Below, piece after piece: positions 8,069 through 15,041 of a stretch of DNA of 15,041 nt (position 1 is the stretch's first letter; each line of letters opens with the position of its first letter). Location: the NCBI GenBank assembly GCA_027604505.1, contig JADIIX010000302.1, positions 1 through 15,041 on the forward strand, written 5' to 3'. The DNA is from Gonapodya sp. JEL0774 (Eukaryota > Monoblepharomycota > Monoblepharidomycetes > Monoblepharidales > Gonapodyaceae). The position numbers were made by a program, and so were the translations under genes. Below the pieces are notes generated by a model that was not told the DNA's origin, ran no database searches, and saw only the letters and a list, made by a program, of their open reading frames with translations.

Positions 8069-9090
8069 AATGGCAAAACACTCTGTCACATTTCGCAAAT
8101 CTCGGGGACCAAACTCTATGCGGTCCAAGGACTTCCAACTCACCTCAGCGATTCTCCACATTCTGCTCTCATCAGCATGTCTGATACGTCAGAGTCTGTT
8201 GATCCCGCGCTGCTCTGGCATGAGCGCTTTGGACACCAGTCGCCGGGAAGGGTCTGGAAGACAATCGGTGGTGGACTGGTTAGCAGTGTCAACGTCAAGA
8301 CTCCCACTGACATTGTGGTTGTTTGCCAACCATGCATGGAAGGCAAGCAGACTTACCGATCTTCCAACTGGAACACATCTAATGGTCCTCGGCCTTGTGC
8401 ATATGGATCTGGGAGCGGCAAGTACTGTGTCGGTTGAGAACGCACGTTTTTGGTTAATGATTGTGGACAACTTCTAGAGCATGGAATGGACTTTCCCACT
8501 TACCTCAAAAGCGAAAGCTCCAGTGGCTTTTGACGCTTGGAGGATTTGGGCCGAGAGGTACACTGGAGAGAAGGTCTCGGAGGTGCAGGTGGACAAGGGA
8601 GGCGAATTTATGTTGAAGGCATTCACAGGTCGCCTGGAGGAAGACAGTGACAGACACTTCAGAGCAGAACAGGGTAGCAGAGCGGCACATCAGGATCACA
8701 ACTGAAGGAACACATACCTTACTGGCGTCATCCAGTCTTCCTAAGAAGTATTAGGTGATGGCGATGGACTCGTTTGTGCACGTAAGGAACCGGACTGTCT
8801 TTGGGAAGCTGGGTAAGACTTCTGCGGAGGTGTTCACGGGGAGGAAAACGGATGTGAGCCACCTTCGCATTTTCAGTTGTGATGCTTACCTTCAAATCCA
8901 AGACAACAAGCGTCGGAAGATGGACTCTAAGTCGCGGAAGTTGGTGATGGTTGGGTACGCAGAGAAAGAGGGGATGAAGGGATATCGTCTATTGGATAGA
9001 GAGACAGGAAAGTTGTTCTCGGGGAGCACTCGGGACACTGATTTTGATGAAGCAACTCACATTCGGAAAACTTTCCCTCAGCTCTCTCCT
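8069..9090 (+). pseudogene. copia integrase region
   Basis: GAG-pre-integrase zinc finger: LLWHERFGHQSPGRVW and CQPCMEGKQ (CxxC at 8324-8335), an HHCC arrangement. A frame change near 8360-8390 leads to LVHMDL (first Asp) and MIVDNF, a TAG (8475-8477), then EVQVDKGGEFMLKAF (second Asp at 8592-8594). Another frame holds QNRVAER (Glu at 8680-8682). Asp and Glu are about 29 codons apart instead of the usual 35, so a small deletion accompanies the frameshift. LPKKY is followed by TAG (8752-8754) where Trp is expected, then HVRNRTVFGK and VSHLRIFSCDAY. This is the strand-transfer enzyme, now inactive. Confidence 0.9.
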
Positions 9091-10440
9091 GACTCTCTCC
9101 TGCTCGGACTTCAAGAGTATGTTGACAACTCACCCAACCCAACTATGCCTGCCTTGATTGACGACGAGGACGGCAAGGGCAGCCTTCCTGAACCACGAGG
9201 TGGTATTAGGAAGGGCAATGAACACCTTACTGATGATGGCGGGTTGGCGCGGTTGTCTGGGGGAAATATGTCGGATCAGGTGCAGGAAGTAGCCAGGACA
9301 CCAGAGAGGCCTAGTCAGTGTCTACCTCAGGCACCTGGAGCTCCCACCAAGGTCAACAAATGGTCAACTCTTCCTCCGCAAACCAAGATTCCTCGGTGTG
9401 CTGCTCAGCAGACATTTTATGGAGATACCTCGGATTCTGTGAATTGTTTGGACTTTTCCGGTGAGAGCATCAATGTTGTGAGAGAAAACATTGCAGAAGA
9501 GTACTTCAGCACGGTGGAAGCTGAGATGGAGAAGATGGAAAAGCATGGTGTGTTTAAGAGGTTGAAAGATTCGAAAATTGACGTCAAGGTGGTGGAACTT
9601 TGGTTTGTGTTGACAGAGAAACCTGCTCCGCAGGGCGGAGTGAAGAACAGGGCGAGACTTGTCGCAAGAGGTTACCAGGAAACAAACACTGATGGAATTG
9701 ACAGTTATTCCCCAGTAGCTCACACCGAATCTCTGCGCATGATGATTGCACTCTCAGTGTAGAACGGTTGGGTTATGGAACAAGTACACTTCGACACAGC
9801 ATTTTTACAGTCAACAGAATTAGCCCCAGATGAACAAGTAAACATTCAACTCCTGCTTGGAATTCCCATGCGGATCTTAGATAGGTTTGGTTTGAACGAT
9901 GGGGAGAAGGTGAAGGTGAAGAAGCCACTGTACGGACTTCAGCAGAGCCCCTTCTTTGGAACAAAACTCTCTCCGAGTTCTTAGTGAAAAACGGATACAA
10001 AATGGCAGAAAAAGATCCATGTTTATTTGTTAGTACGGACTCTACTCATGCTCTACTCTTTCATGTAGACGATATGTTGGTGGCCGAGAAGCACGGAAGT
10101 GGAGGGAACGGGAAAGCGAAGAAGCTATTGGCGAAACAGTTTGACATGAAGGAAATCTGTCTGCTGGCAGTTCAAGCTGGTCTAGAAGGCAATTTATATT
10201 CATCAGGAGAAGTTTGCTAGCAACATGATAGAAGACTTCGGGATGGGAGAAGTAAGGGTCTTGAGGACCCCAATATTGGTAGCAAAGAATCTCCACAAAG
10301 ATCACAGCAAAAAGCCTGGAGATGATCTTGACCAACTCAAAGGCATTTGATTTTGTGAGGCGATTCGTAGTTTGATGTGGCTGGCGAAGGGAACTCAACC
10401 TGACATTCTCTTTGCAGTCAGCTACTATGCCAGATACCAA
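9091..10440 (+). pseudogene. copia reverse transcriptase region
   Basis: After a Pro/Ser/Glu-rich linker, the RVT_2 domain starts near 9480: EYFSTVEAEMEKMEKHGVF, KNRARLVARGYQETN, IDSYSPVAHTESLRM. TAG at 9760-9762 replaces the usual Gln before NGW; then HFDTAFLQS (catalytic Asp) and KKPLYGLQQSP. A frameshift near 9955 leads to WNKTLSEFLVKNG and LLFHVDDMLVA, where HVDD (10062-10073) stands for the usual YVDD. A second frame change near 10150-10200 gives IYIHQEKFASNMIEDFGMGE and QLKGI with TGA at 10348-10350, then LMWLAKGTQPDILFAVSYYA. Motif order is complete, the frame is not. Confidence 0.92.
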
Positions 10441-11018
10441 GACAAGTTCAGCATTGGCACTGGGAGGGAGTGAAGAAAATATTTGGTTATCTTAGAGGTA
10501 CTTTAGATTACGGTTTAAAGTTTACTGCAGAGCAGGGAGCGGAGATTGTTGGGCACTCCAATGCGGATTGGGCAGAGAATGACCCGACCAGAAGGTCAAG
10601 CTCCAGCCACGTATTTTTGTTAGCAGGCGCTGGTATTTCATTTGCAAGCAAGCGCCAGAAGCTAGTGGCGCTCTTGACAACTGAGGCGGTGTTGTACGCA
10701 ATGACAGAGACTGCCTGTCAGGCTGCGTACCAGAGAAACCTTATGAGGGATTTGACCACAAAAACTGATCCCCTTCACATTTTCTCCAGCAGCAAAACTG
10801 GAATCAAAGTTGCGACTAGCTTCGTTATTTCACATGGGTGGACAAAGCACATTGACGTGAGGGAGATGTGGATTAGGGAAGACGTCCAAGGAGGACAGGT
10901 CGAAGTAAAGCATATCACTGGTGTGGAAAATGTTGCAGACATCTTCACTAAGCCTCTAGCTAGACCACTATTAGAGAAATACAAAGCGGGACTAGGTGTC
11001 TTTAGACTTAGGTTGTAA
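10441..11018 (+). pseudogene. copia RNase H domain
   Basis: One frame from about 10463 to TAA (11016-11018). KKIFGYLRGTLDYGLKF, GHSNADWAEN (catalytic Asp), SHVFLLAGAGISFASKRQKL, TTEAVLYAMTETA (Glu), KHIDVREMWIRED and NVADIFTKPLARP are the standard copia tail blocks. The usual DNQ motif is replaced by SSSKTG, so one catalytic Asp is lost, and the typical H-R-S-K-H segment is altered. It ends 20 bases before the 3' LTR. RNase H removes the RNA strand during reverse transcription. Confidence 0.92.
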
Positions 11019-11038
11019 ACCAGTCGCAGGCTGCTGGG

Positions 11039-11328
11039 GGTTAGAAGTCGCAGCTTGGTGCAACTGGAGGTTGGATTGTGCACCAGCACATTCACCACAA
11101 ACAAACACCATTCAGGCAAGTCCAAAACACCCGATCGACTTTAGGACTTACGGGGAGTATTTTTTCTTTACGTACTTTGGGGACATTATGAAAAAGGCTG
11201 AGGGTTAGACTATATAAGCTCAGAGATACTAAGTGTATTCAGTGACTCTACAAGATAAGTACTACGCTATGGGGGAACCTCTGCCCAACCACGCCCAGAC
11301 AAGCTGTCACAGCAGGAAATTGATTACA
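11039..11328 (+). repeat. 3' LTR of the copia element
   Basis: Begins GGTTAGAAGTCGCAG (the first T of TG has changed to G) and ends GATTACA. The TATATAAG box is kept at 11211-11218. It is preceded by a G-rich run (about 11028-11038) in the position of a polypurine tract, 20 bases after the RNase H stop codon. Confidence 0.95.
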
Positions 11329-11333
11329 GTTCC
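11329..11333 (+). repeat. Right target-site duplication (GTTCC)
   Basis: Exact copy of 6483-6487, immediately after the terminal ACA of the 3' LTR. On the minus strand its bases complete the TGG AAC codons of the hAT SPVWN motif. Confidence 0.95.
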
Positions 11334-11520
11334 ATACTGGACTTGTGAGTTTCTGCTTGTGGTTTTTCCGTTTTTGCAAGCAATCACCAGGGCTGTCAGG
11401 GTTGTTGCCGTCTGGATCGACATCGACATCGTTGGCGCCAGCAGGGGACTCAACACCTCCACTGGACCTTGCCCTCTTTGACCTGCTGTCACTGCTACTA
11501 CCCTTGCACTTATTTTTCAT
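11329..11520 (-). pseudogene. hAT transposase exon 1, N-terminal half (start codon to SPVWN)
   Basis: 64 codons from ATG (11520-11518) to the edge of the copia element. A Ser/Arg-rich then Gly/Asp-rich disordered start is followed by a basic patch, QKRKNHKQK, that could act as a nuclear localisation signal, and then by LTSPVWN. S-x-VW-x-YF is the opening signature of BED zinc fingers. The last five bases are one copy of the GTTCC target duplication. The next residues, YFQRE, resume at 6482 on the other side of the retrotransposon in the same frame, which shows that the two halves were once contiguous. Confidence 0.88.
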
Positions 11521-11852
11521 GCATGTATTATTGTGAGTACCGTGTAAAGGGATTATTTATGTCCATGGTGTCCCAATCATCAAGAGAAGAGAAAACAGGA
11601 TGGAAGTGGCCCAAGTGTGGAACAAAGTGGAACAGGGTTCTTACTGCCATGATTTTTACACAGTACAGATCGTGTTTGATAGATAAAACATGTAGATCAA
11701 ATAAGTTTATAGGTGTTCATATATTTGCTCTGATTGTGACTCGGATCATGTGAGATCGGAATAAAACTCACCTCAAAATTGCCTGCTCAGATCGCGTTTT
11801 TTCGATCCGGTCCTCGATCTGATTGAGCTCGACAAGATCACTTCACACACTG
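11521..11852. other. hAT 5' flank with a GATC cluster; no assigned gene
   Basis: The stretch between the hAT start codon and the second copia fragment. It holds eight GATC tetramers in 172 bases (11668, 11695, 11744, 11754, 11790, 11804, 11816 and 11836), where fewer than one would be expected by chance. A candidate minus-strand exon overlaps the last four. The hAT right terminus should lie here or just beyond, but no terminal inverted repeat was recognised. Confidence 0.5.
11772..11844 (-). other. Candidate minus-strand exon with a coiled-coil-like peptide
   Basis: Reads SDLVELNQIEDRIEKTRSEQ, then AIL, and ends in a consensus donor, TTGAG|GTGAGT (11772/11771), of the type used elsewhere in the window. 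A TGA lies just upstream of the frame, so an acceptor near 11845 would be needed. It could be an upstream exon of the hAT gene, a captured piece, or chance. Charged heptad-like spacing suggests a helix. Unassigned. Confidence 0.3.
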
Positions 11853-12591
11853 TGCGTAGCACACATGCCCTATGACCAACACGACACGTCCTGATATTTC
11901 AACTGCAGTAACAGTGTTGTCTGAAGCTCTTGACAACCCAAGCAAGAAGCATGTTGATGCATTCTACTGGTTACTGAGGTACCTGAATGGAACACAAAGG
12001 CATGGCATTACTTACTTGGGAAAGAATGATCCCAGAAGAAAATCAATGAGTAATTGTGAAATCTTGCAAGGATATGCTTCAGAGCCTTTCAAAGGACACT
12101 TTGATGCAGATTGGGCACAGGATGCTTATCATCGCAAATCTCGCTATGGTTATGTGCTCTTGATGGCAGGGGGAGCTGTTTCTTGGTGGTGTGGAAAGAA
12201 AGATATTGTGGCCACTTCAACAAGTCACGCAGAGTACATTGCACAAGACTATGCAGTCTGAGAACTCATTTGGATCAAGCAGTTCTTGAAGGAATTAGGC
12301 AGCCCCATTGATGATTCAGTTGAAGTTCATTGTCACGCAACTACATCTCTTCCTGTCTTGATGGGTGATAATCAAGGAGCACTCAATCTTGCAAGAAATC
12401 CACTTCTCCACAAAAAGACCAAACACATTAATGTGAATTATCATTTTATCAGAGAAAGCTACAGAAAAATTTGATCCAGCCCACATACTGTCCAACAAAG
12501 AACAACACTGCAGATGTCATGACCAAACCATTGTCAACACCTGATTTTGAACAATACTGTGCAGGAATGGGATTGGGAGCAATTGGATAGT
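11853..12591 (+). pseudogene. 3' remnant of a second, distinct Ty1/copia element (end of RT plus RNase H)
   Basis: Starts within the last RT block (MTNTTRPDISTAVTVLSEAL, YWLLRYLNGTQRHGITYLG) and covers RNase H: FDADWAQDAYHRKSRYGYVL, GGAVSWWCGKKDIVATSTSH, HAEYIAQDYAV, then TGA at 12259-12261. It continues in frame with LPVLMGDNQGALNLARNPLL and KKTKHINVNYHFIRE. A one-base shift near 12470 leads to the normal end IQPTYCPTKNNTADVMTKPL and YCAGMGLGAIG, with TAG at 12589-12591. All four catalytic acidic positions (D, E, D, D region) look kept. Its sequence differs clearly from the RNase H at 10441-11018, so it is another lineage. No LTR was identified and everything upstream of 11853 is missing. 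Confidence 0.9.
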
Positions 12592-12689
12592 TGGAGTTGA
12601 TTGGAAACAACACACTGGAGTGTTTTGTTTCAGTGGGAGTGTGCAGTCTTGAGTGAAATACGCATTGGTGACACAATAATTTGTATAAG

Positions 12690-13510
12690 TTGGATTTGGG
12701 AAAGTGGTTGGATGAGTCATTGCTGTGGCCTGTGTGGCACAGGAGGTCAAACAGCCCATTTTCCCATGTAGTGTGTGTGAGAAAAGACAAGTCAAGTTTC
12801 AACGGGAGGAGTTTCCACCATTCATTGTGGAGAGTGATTGCTCCACACCTGTCAGGCTGGACAGCCAACCATTTCTTTCCCATCAGTTCCTTTGCAACCT
12901 GAGTAGGGGTCACAAATCTGGCCTTGAGCCTATCCCATATCTCCATTCCCTGTCCCCTTGTTGAGCGTTGTCAATGGCGAGGGTAAGGGCTGCAGAGACC
13001 CTGTCGTCCAGTTTGCGGTGAGGGTAAGTGGTGACAGTAACAGTTGCGCCAGCAACAGGAACTGGCAGACCATTGTCAGCAGCCAAAGCTCCTGCTCAAG
13101 TTGTTGGGGCAGCCACTGGAGTGGTTGTGACAGTTGTGATAGTGGTGAGGTCAGTGGTTGTTCTGTCAGTGTTCACCCAATCCTGTCAAGTGTTCCTTCA
13201 GTCCAAACATCTTCACCACCCTCACCATCCTCAACTTCCACCCCAATACTCTGAGTGTCCACTTTTCGCAGTGAGCTTCTCTCCTACAACCTTCAGGAGG
13301 TCCATCGGCCTGAACTCCCTGGTCATAGCACCGGTGGAATTGGTCAGGCTGCATTTTGACCTCACTTGGTGGCCCACAATAAACTTCAGCGTTGTGAGGT
13401 GTGTATGGGACATGGCCATGTCCAAGCAGATTCTTGGCAGTACTTTGCCAGATCTCTGCAGATGTCTCTGTGTTCATTATCATGCCCCCAATACAGTTTT
13501 TTAAAAGCAA
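12690..13510 (-). pseudogene. Unrecognised decayed coding region
   Basis: Two coding-like frames on the minus strand. Right part (13510-13166): ETSAEIWQSTAKNLLGHGHV, PYTPHNAEVYCGPPSEVKMQ, DQFHRCYDQGVQADGPPEG, ending at a TGA. Left part: a Thr/Val/Ala-rich stretch, then TYPHRKLDDRVSAALTLAID (about 13040-12960) and, after a frame change, MEIWDRLKARFVTPTQVAKE and WLAVQPDRCGAITLHNEWWK (12946-12800). EIWDRLKARF loosely recalls retroelement gag helices, but no zinc knuckle or enzyme motif supports that. Plus-strand frames overlap and are less protein-like. Function unknown. Confidence 0.35.
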
Positions 13511-14191
13511 ATGTTATCATGGAATATCTTTGCTAATCTGTCAGCCCTTCTGTCAGCCCTCTTACCTGACAGAACTGGCGGTCTAGTTGGTATTTCCAGC
13601 AACTCTGAAGCTCCACTAGGAGGAGTTTTCAGGAAGGTTGCACAACACAAGGAACATTTTGCATGTGGTGTTCCACAATGTGAAGGATGCGTTTGTGATG
13701 GACCAACATTGGTGTTCTAAAGTAAGGTGAGACTGTTGAATGCAGAGTGCTCGTTGCACTCTCCACCGTCTGATCAACAGATTCAATTGACTTCAAAACA
13801 GAATGACACAAAGTCCATACCACATAGAGGTGCATACACCTGATACCATGAACATTTCAAGATCCATTGTATTTTGTCAGAGTCAGCAGATCAGCAATAC
13901 ACTATATACATGTGTCCCCATGATGAAGTGTCAAACAAACCAAGTATGCATTCAAACCAACCACCGTCCTCATTCCAGTGTGCAAGAGCATTGTGACGGC
14001 CCTAGGTTGATTAAGCAGAAGACTGTATCCCATGGTGGAGCCAAATATTAGTTGTGGTGACAGGTGCGTGAACAGGATTTGCTGAGGAGTCACAACAACT
14101 AATTATACCTATACCCCGTACAAAGTACAAACAACATTTACACAAAGAGTCTATATATAAATAAGTGTCAGAGAACGCGATTTCCAAAAAA
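13511..14191. other. Intergenic stretch, nothing assigned
   Basis: No frame with recognisable motifs. It contains a short direct repeat (CTGTCAGCCCT twice near 13540-13560), a short imperfect inverted repeat (14050-14061 with 14089-14100, 11 of 12 bases) and an AT-rich end (CTATATATAAATAAG, about 14151-14165) that would be the 3' untranslated or termination region of the minus-strand host gene. Base composition rises sharply in GC to the right of about 14200. Confidence 0.45.
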
Positions 14192-15041
14192 TTAAATAGG
14201 GGCCGGCATCGGCTTCAACTGGCTAAAAGTCTGGCCCGATTTGACAGGCCTCGAGGCCCGCAGCTCTGGTGTGCCTGGGACCAGATCCCCACTGGTGTCA
14301 GACCCACTGCGCCACGTCGGCGACATGTGAGCTTCCCTGTCCCGATCCCGGTCGGATGGTGTTCCGGGACTGGGAGACTTTGTCGGGCTGGCGGTCGGAG
14401 TGTCGAGGTCGGTCAGAGTCTCGTTGGCGGCGAGGGGCAAGTGCGTTTCTTCGTCTCCCAGTGGACTCGCGACGGCGTCCCTGGGTTTGGACTTTTTGTC
14501 GCTCTCTGAGTCGTCGTTCGTGTCCGCGTCAGGCACTTCCTGGTTGAAGCTCGCCTCGACGGCAAGTAAAGTCCTCCTCGAGGCCTGCAATATATTGTAC
14601 CCGTGCTGCTCCCCCGCGAAATGCAGCTTGTAACACTGTTCCTGGAGTGCCACCAGTCTCGCCTCCTCCATCCCCACGCCCGTCTCCAATGCCTCCGCGT
14701 ACCACGCCTTGACCGCCTCGGCCATGGCCACGTCCAACCTCTCGAAAATCTCCTCCGCGTCCCACTGCTGGTCCAACAGCCTGTCCACGGCGGCGGCAGC
14801 CACGTCGGAGAGGATCTGCACGGCCTGGCTGCCGAAGCCGGCGTCGGTCCAGCGGTCGGCGTGCGCGATGAGGCGGTCCAGTGCCGCGATGGTGGAGGGG
14901 GTGAAGGAAGGGTCGGAGGTGATGGTGTGGAGGTCGGGAAGGTGGGAGAGGGAGGGTTGAAGGAGGCGTTGTTGTTTAACTGGTGGAAACAACACGGAGG
15001 AGATGAATGTGAAGTAGGCACAGGGAAATGGGGACGGTGAT
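14192..15041 (-). CDS. Hypothetical host protein, C-terminal part, start outside the window
   Basis: Open frame from the right edge to TAA at 14192-14194, with no stop or frameshift over about 280 codons, in GC-rich DNA unlike the transposon-filled rest. The first 160 or so visible residues look helical (LDRLIAHADRWTDAGFGSQA, VQILSDVAAAAVDRLLDQQW, EEIFERLDVAMAEAVKAWYA). The last 100 or so are Ser/Pro/Thr/Asp-rich and probably disordered (TASPTKSPSPGTPSDRDRD), ending SQLKPMPAPI. A pyrimidine-rich tract ending TTTCCACCAG| at 14980 could be an acceptor, so the exon may begin at 14979 with one base carried over. I do not recognise the family. It is the only gene here that looks intact and under selection. 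Confidence 0.75.
   Translation of the reverse strand, partial: SPSPFPCAYFTFISSVLFPPVKQQRLLQPSLSHLPDLHTITSDPSFTPSTIAALDRLIAHADRWTDAGFGSQAVQILSDVAAAAVDRLLDQQWDAEEIFERLDVAMAEAVKAWYAEALETGVGMEEARLVALQEQCYKLHFAGEQHGYNILQASRRTLLAVEASFNQEVPDADTNDDSESDKKSKPRDAVASPLGDEETHLPLAANETLTDLDTPTASPTKSPSPGTPSDRDRDREAHMSPTWRSGSDTSGDLVPGTPELRASRPVKSGQTFSQLKPMPAPI

Larger units (their letters stand above)
6488..11328 (+). mobile_element. Full-length but decayed Ty1/copia LTR retrotransposon
   Basis: Two LTRs of 292 and 290 bp in direct orientation enclose gag, protease, integrase, reverse transcriptase and RNase H in that order, the Pseudoviridae (Ty1/copia) arrangement. It is flanked by an exact 5-bp target duplication, GTTCC (6483-6487 and 11329-11333), so it is a single integration event. 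By eye the LTRs differ at roughly one position in ten, so the insertion is not recent. Coding parts carry at least five in-frame stops and at least six frame changes, so the copy is non-autonomous. It sits in the BED-finger exon of the hAT transposase, on the opposite strand. Confidence 0.97.
2854..11520 (-). pseudogene. hAT-superfamily transposase, multi-exon, decayed, split by a copia insertion
   Basis: The gene reads right to left: ATG at 11520, basic patch and BED finger (11520-11329, then 6482-6127), a WIVLDQHSF block (6048-5872), FDRW (Asp at 5764-5766), SDSAS (Asp at 5478-5480) with CSAHHMNLAV, a TCWLSARTML block (4583-4282), LKFEYARKNDW (3894 on), LEW*K (3459) and the C-terminal dimerisation domain (about 3080-2920). 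This order is that of hAT transposases, RNase H-fold nucleases that cut and paste elements with 8-bp target duplications. Exon ends use GTGAGT, GTACGT or GTAAGT donors, and several junctions keep phase. Damage includes the 4.84-kb insertion, in-frame stops (3462-3464 region, 3782-3784, 5319-5321) and frameshifts (near 5640, 6040 and within the BED exon). The third acidic catalytic residue was not placed. The element's own termini were not found. Confidence 0.9.

Noticed and set aside
13642-13700. Cys/His-rich peptide HKEHFACGVPQCEGCVC suggesting a zinc finger
   Set aside because: The spacing fits no zinc-finger class I know, the surrounding frame has no other support, and it ends soon after.
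14050-14100. Short inverted repeat (AGTTGTGGTGAC with GTCACAACAACT)
   Set aside because: Eleven of twelve bases with a 27-base loop and no U-tract, LTR boundary or target duplication; such pairs arise by chance at this scale.
14603-15040. Plus-strand 145-codon frame antisense to the host gene
   Set aside because: GC-rich DNA produces long open frames on both strands. The minus frame is longer, has a natural stop and protein-like helices, while the plus frame is Gly/Val/Arg-rich without motifs.
1-15041. A multi-gene defence, biosynthetic or novel mobile system
   Set aside because: All recognised genes except the rightmost are decayed transposon proteins of known classes. No conserved gene partnership, array or regulatory architecture was visible.

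Overview
The window reads as repeat-rich eukaryotic DNA, most likely from a fungus. Short introns, several opening with GTGAGT, interrupt the transposase genes, and the transposon mix (PIF/Harbinger, BED-finger hAT, Ty1/copia) is typical of expanded fungal genomes. A zoosporic (chytrid-type) fungus is a guess the sequence cannot prove. No rRNA, tRNA, CRISPR array or bacterial-type operon was seen.

Layout from left to right. 1-1145 (minus): a broken PIF/Harbinger DDE transposase with one intron, one in-frame stop and one frameshift, running off the left edge. 1452-1663 and 3170-3382: two inverted copies of a roughly 210-bp repeat. 1664-2853: unassigned DNA with coding-like fragments on both strands. 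2854-11520 (minus): a decayed multi-exon hAT transposase, from a start with a BED-type zinc finger to a C-terminal dimerisation domain. Its first exon is split by a 4.84-kb Ty1/copia LTR retrotransposon on the plus strand (6488-11328), flanked by a perfect 5-bp duplication, GTTCC. One hAT intron (4584-5228) holds two phase-compatible exon-like stretches on the opposite strand. 11521-11852: hAT 5' flank with a dense cluster of GATC sites. 11853-12591 (plus): 3' remnant of a second, different copia lineage. 12690-13510 (minus): unassigned decayed coding sequence. 14192-15041 (minus): GC-richer partial host gene of unknown function.

Nothing here looks like an operating multi-gene system. The window is a nested transposon graveyard beside a host gene. 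Its most informative points are the copia insertion inside the hAT zinc-finger exon, the hAT gene rebuilt across that insertion with matching splice phases, and the unexplained antisense exons in the hAT intron. Several element stops fit transition mutations of TGG or CAG codons, as cytosine-methylation decay or RIP would produce.
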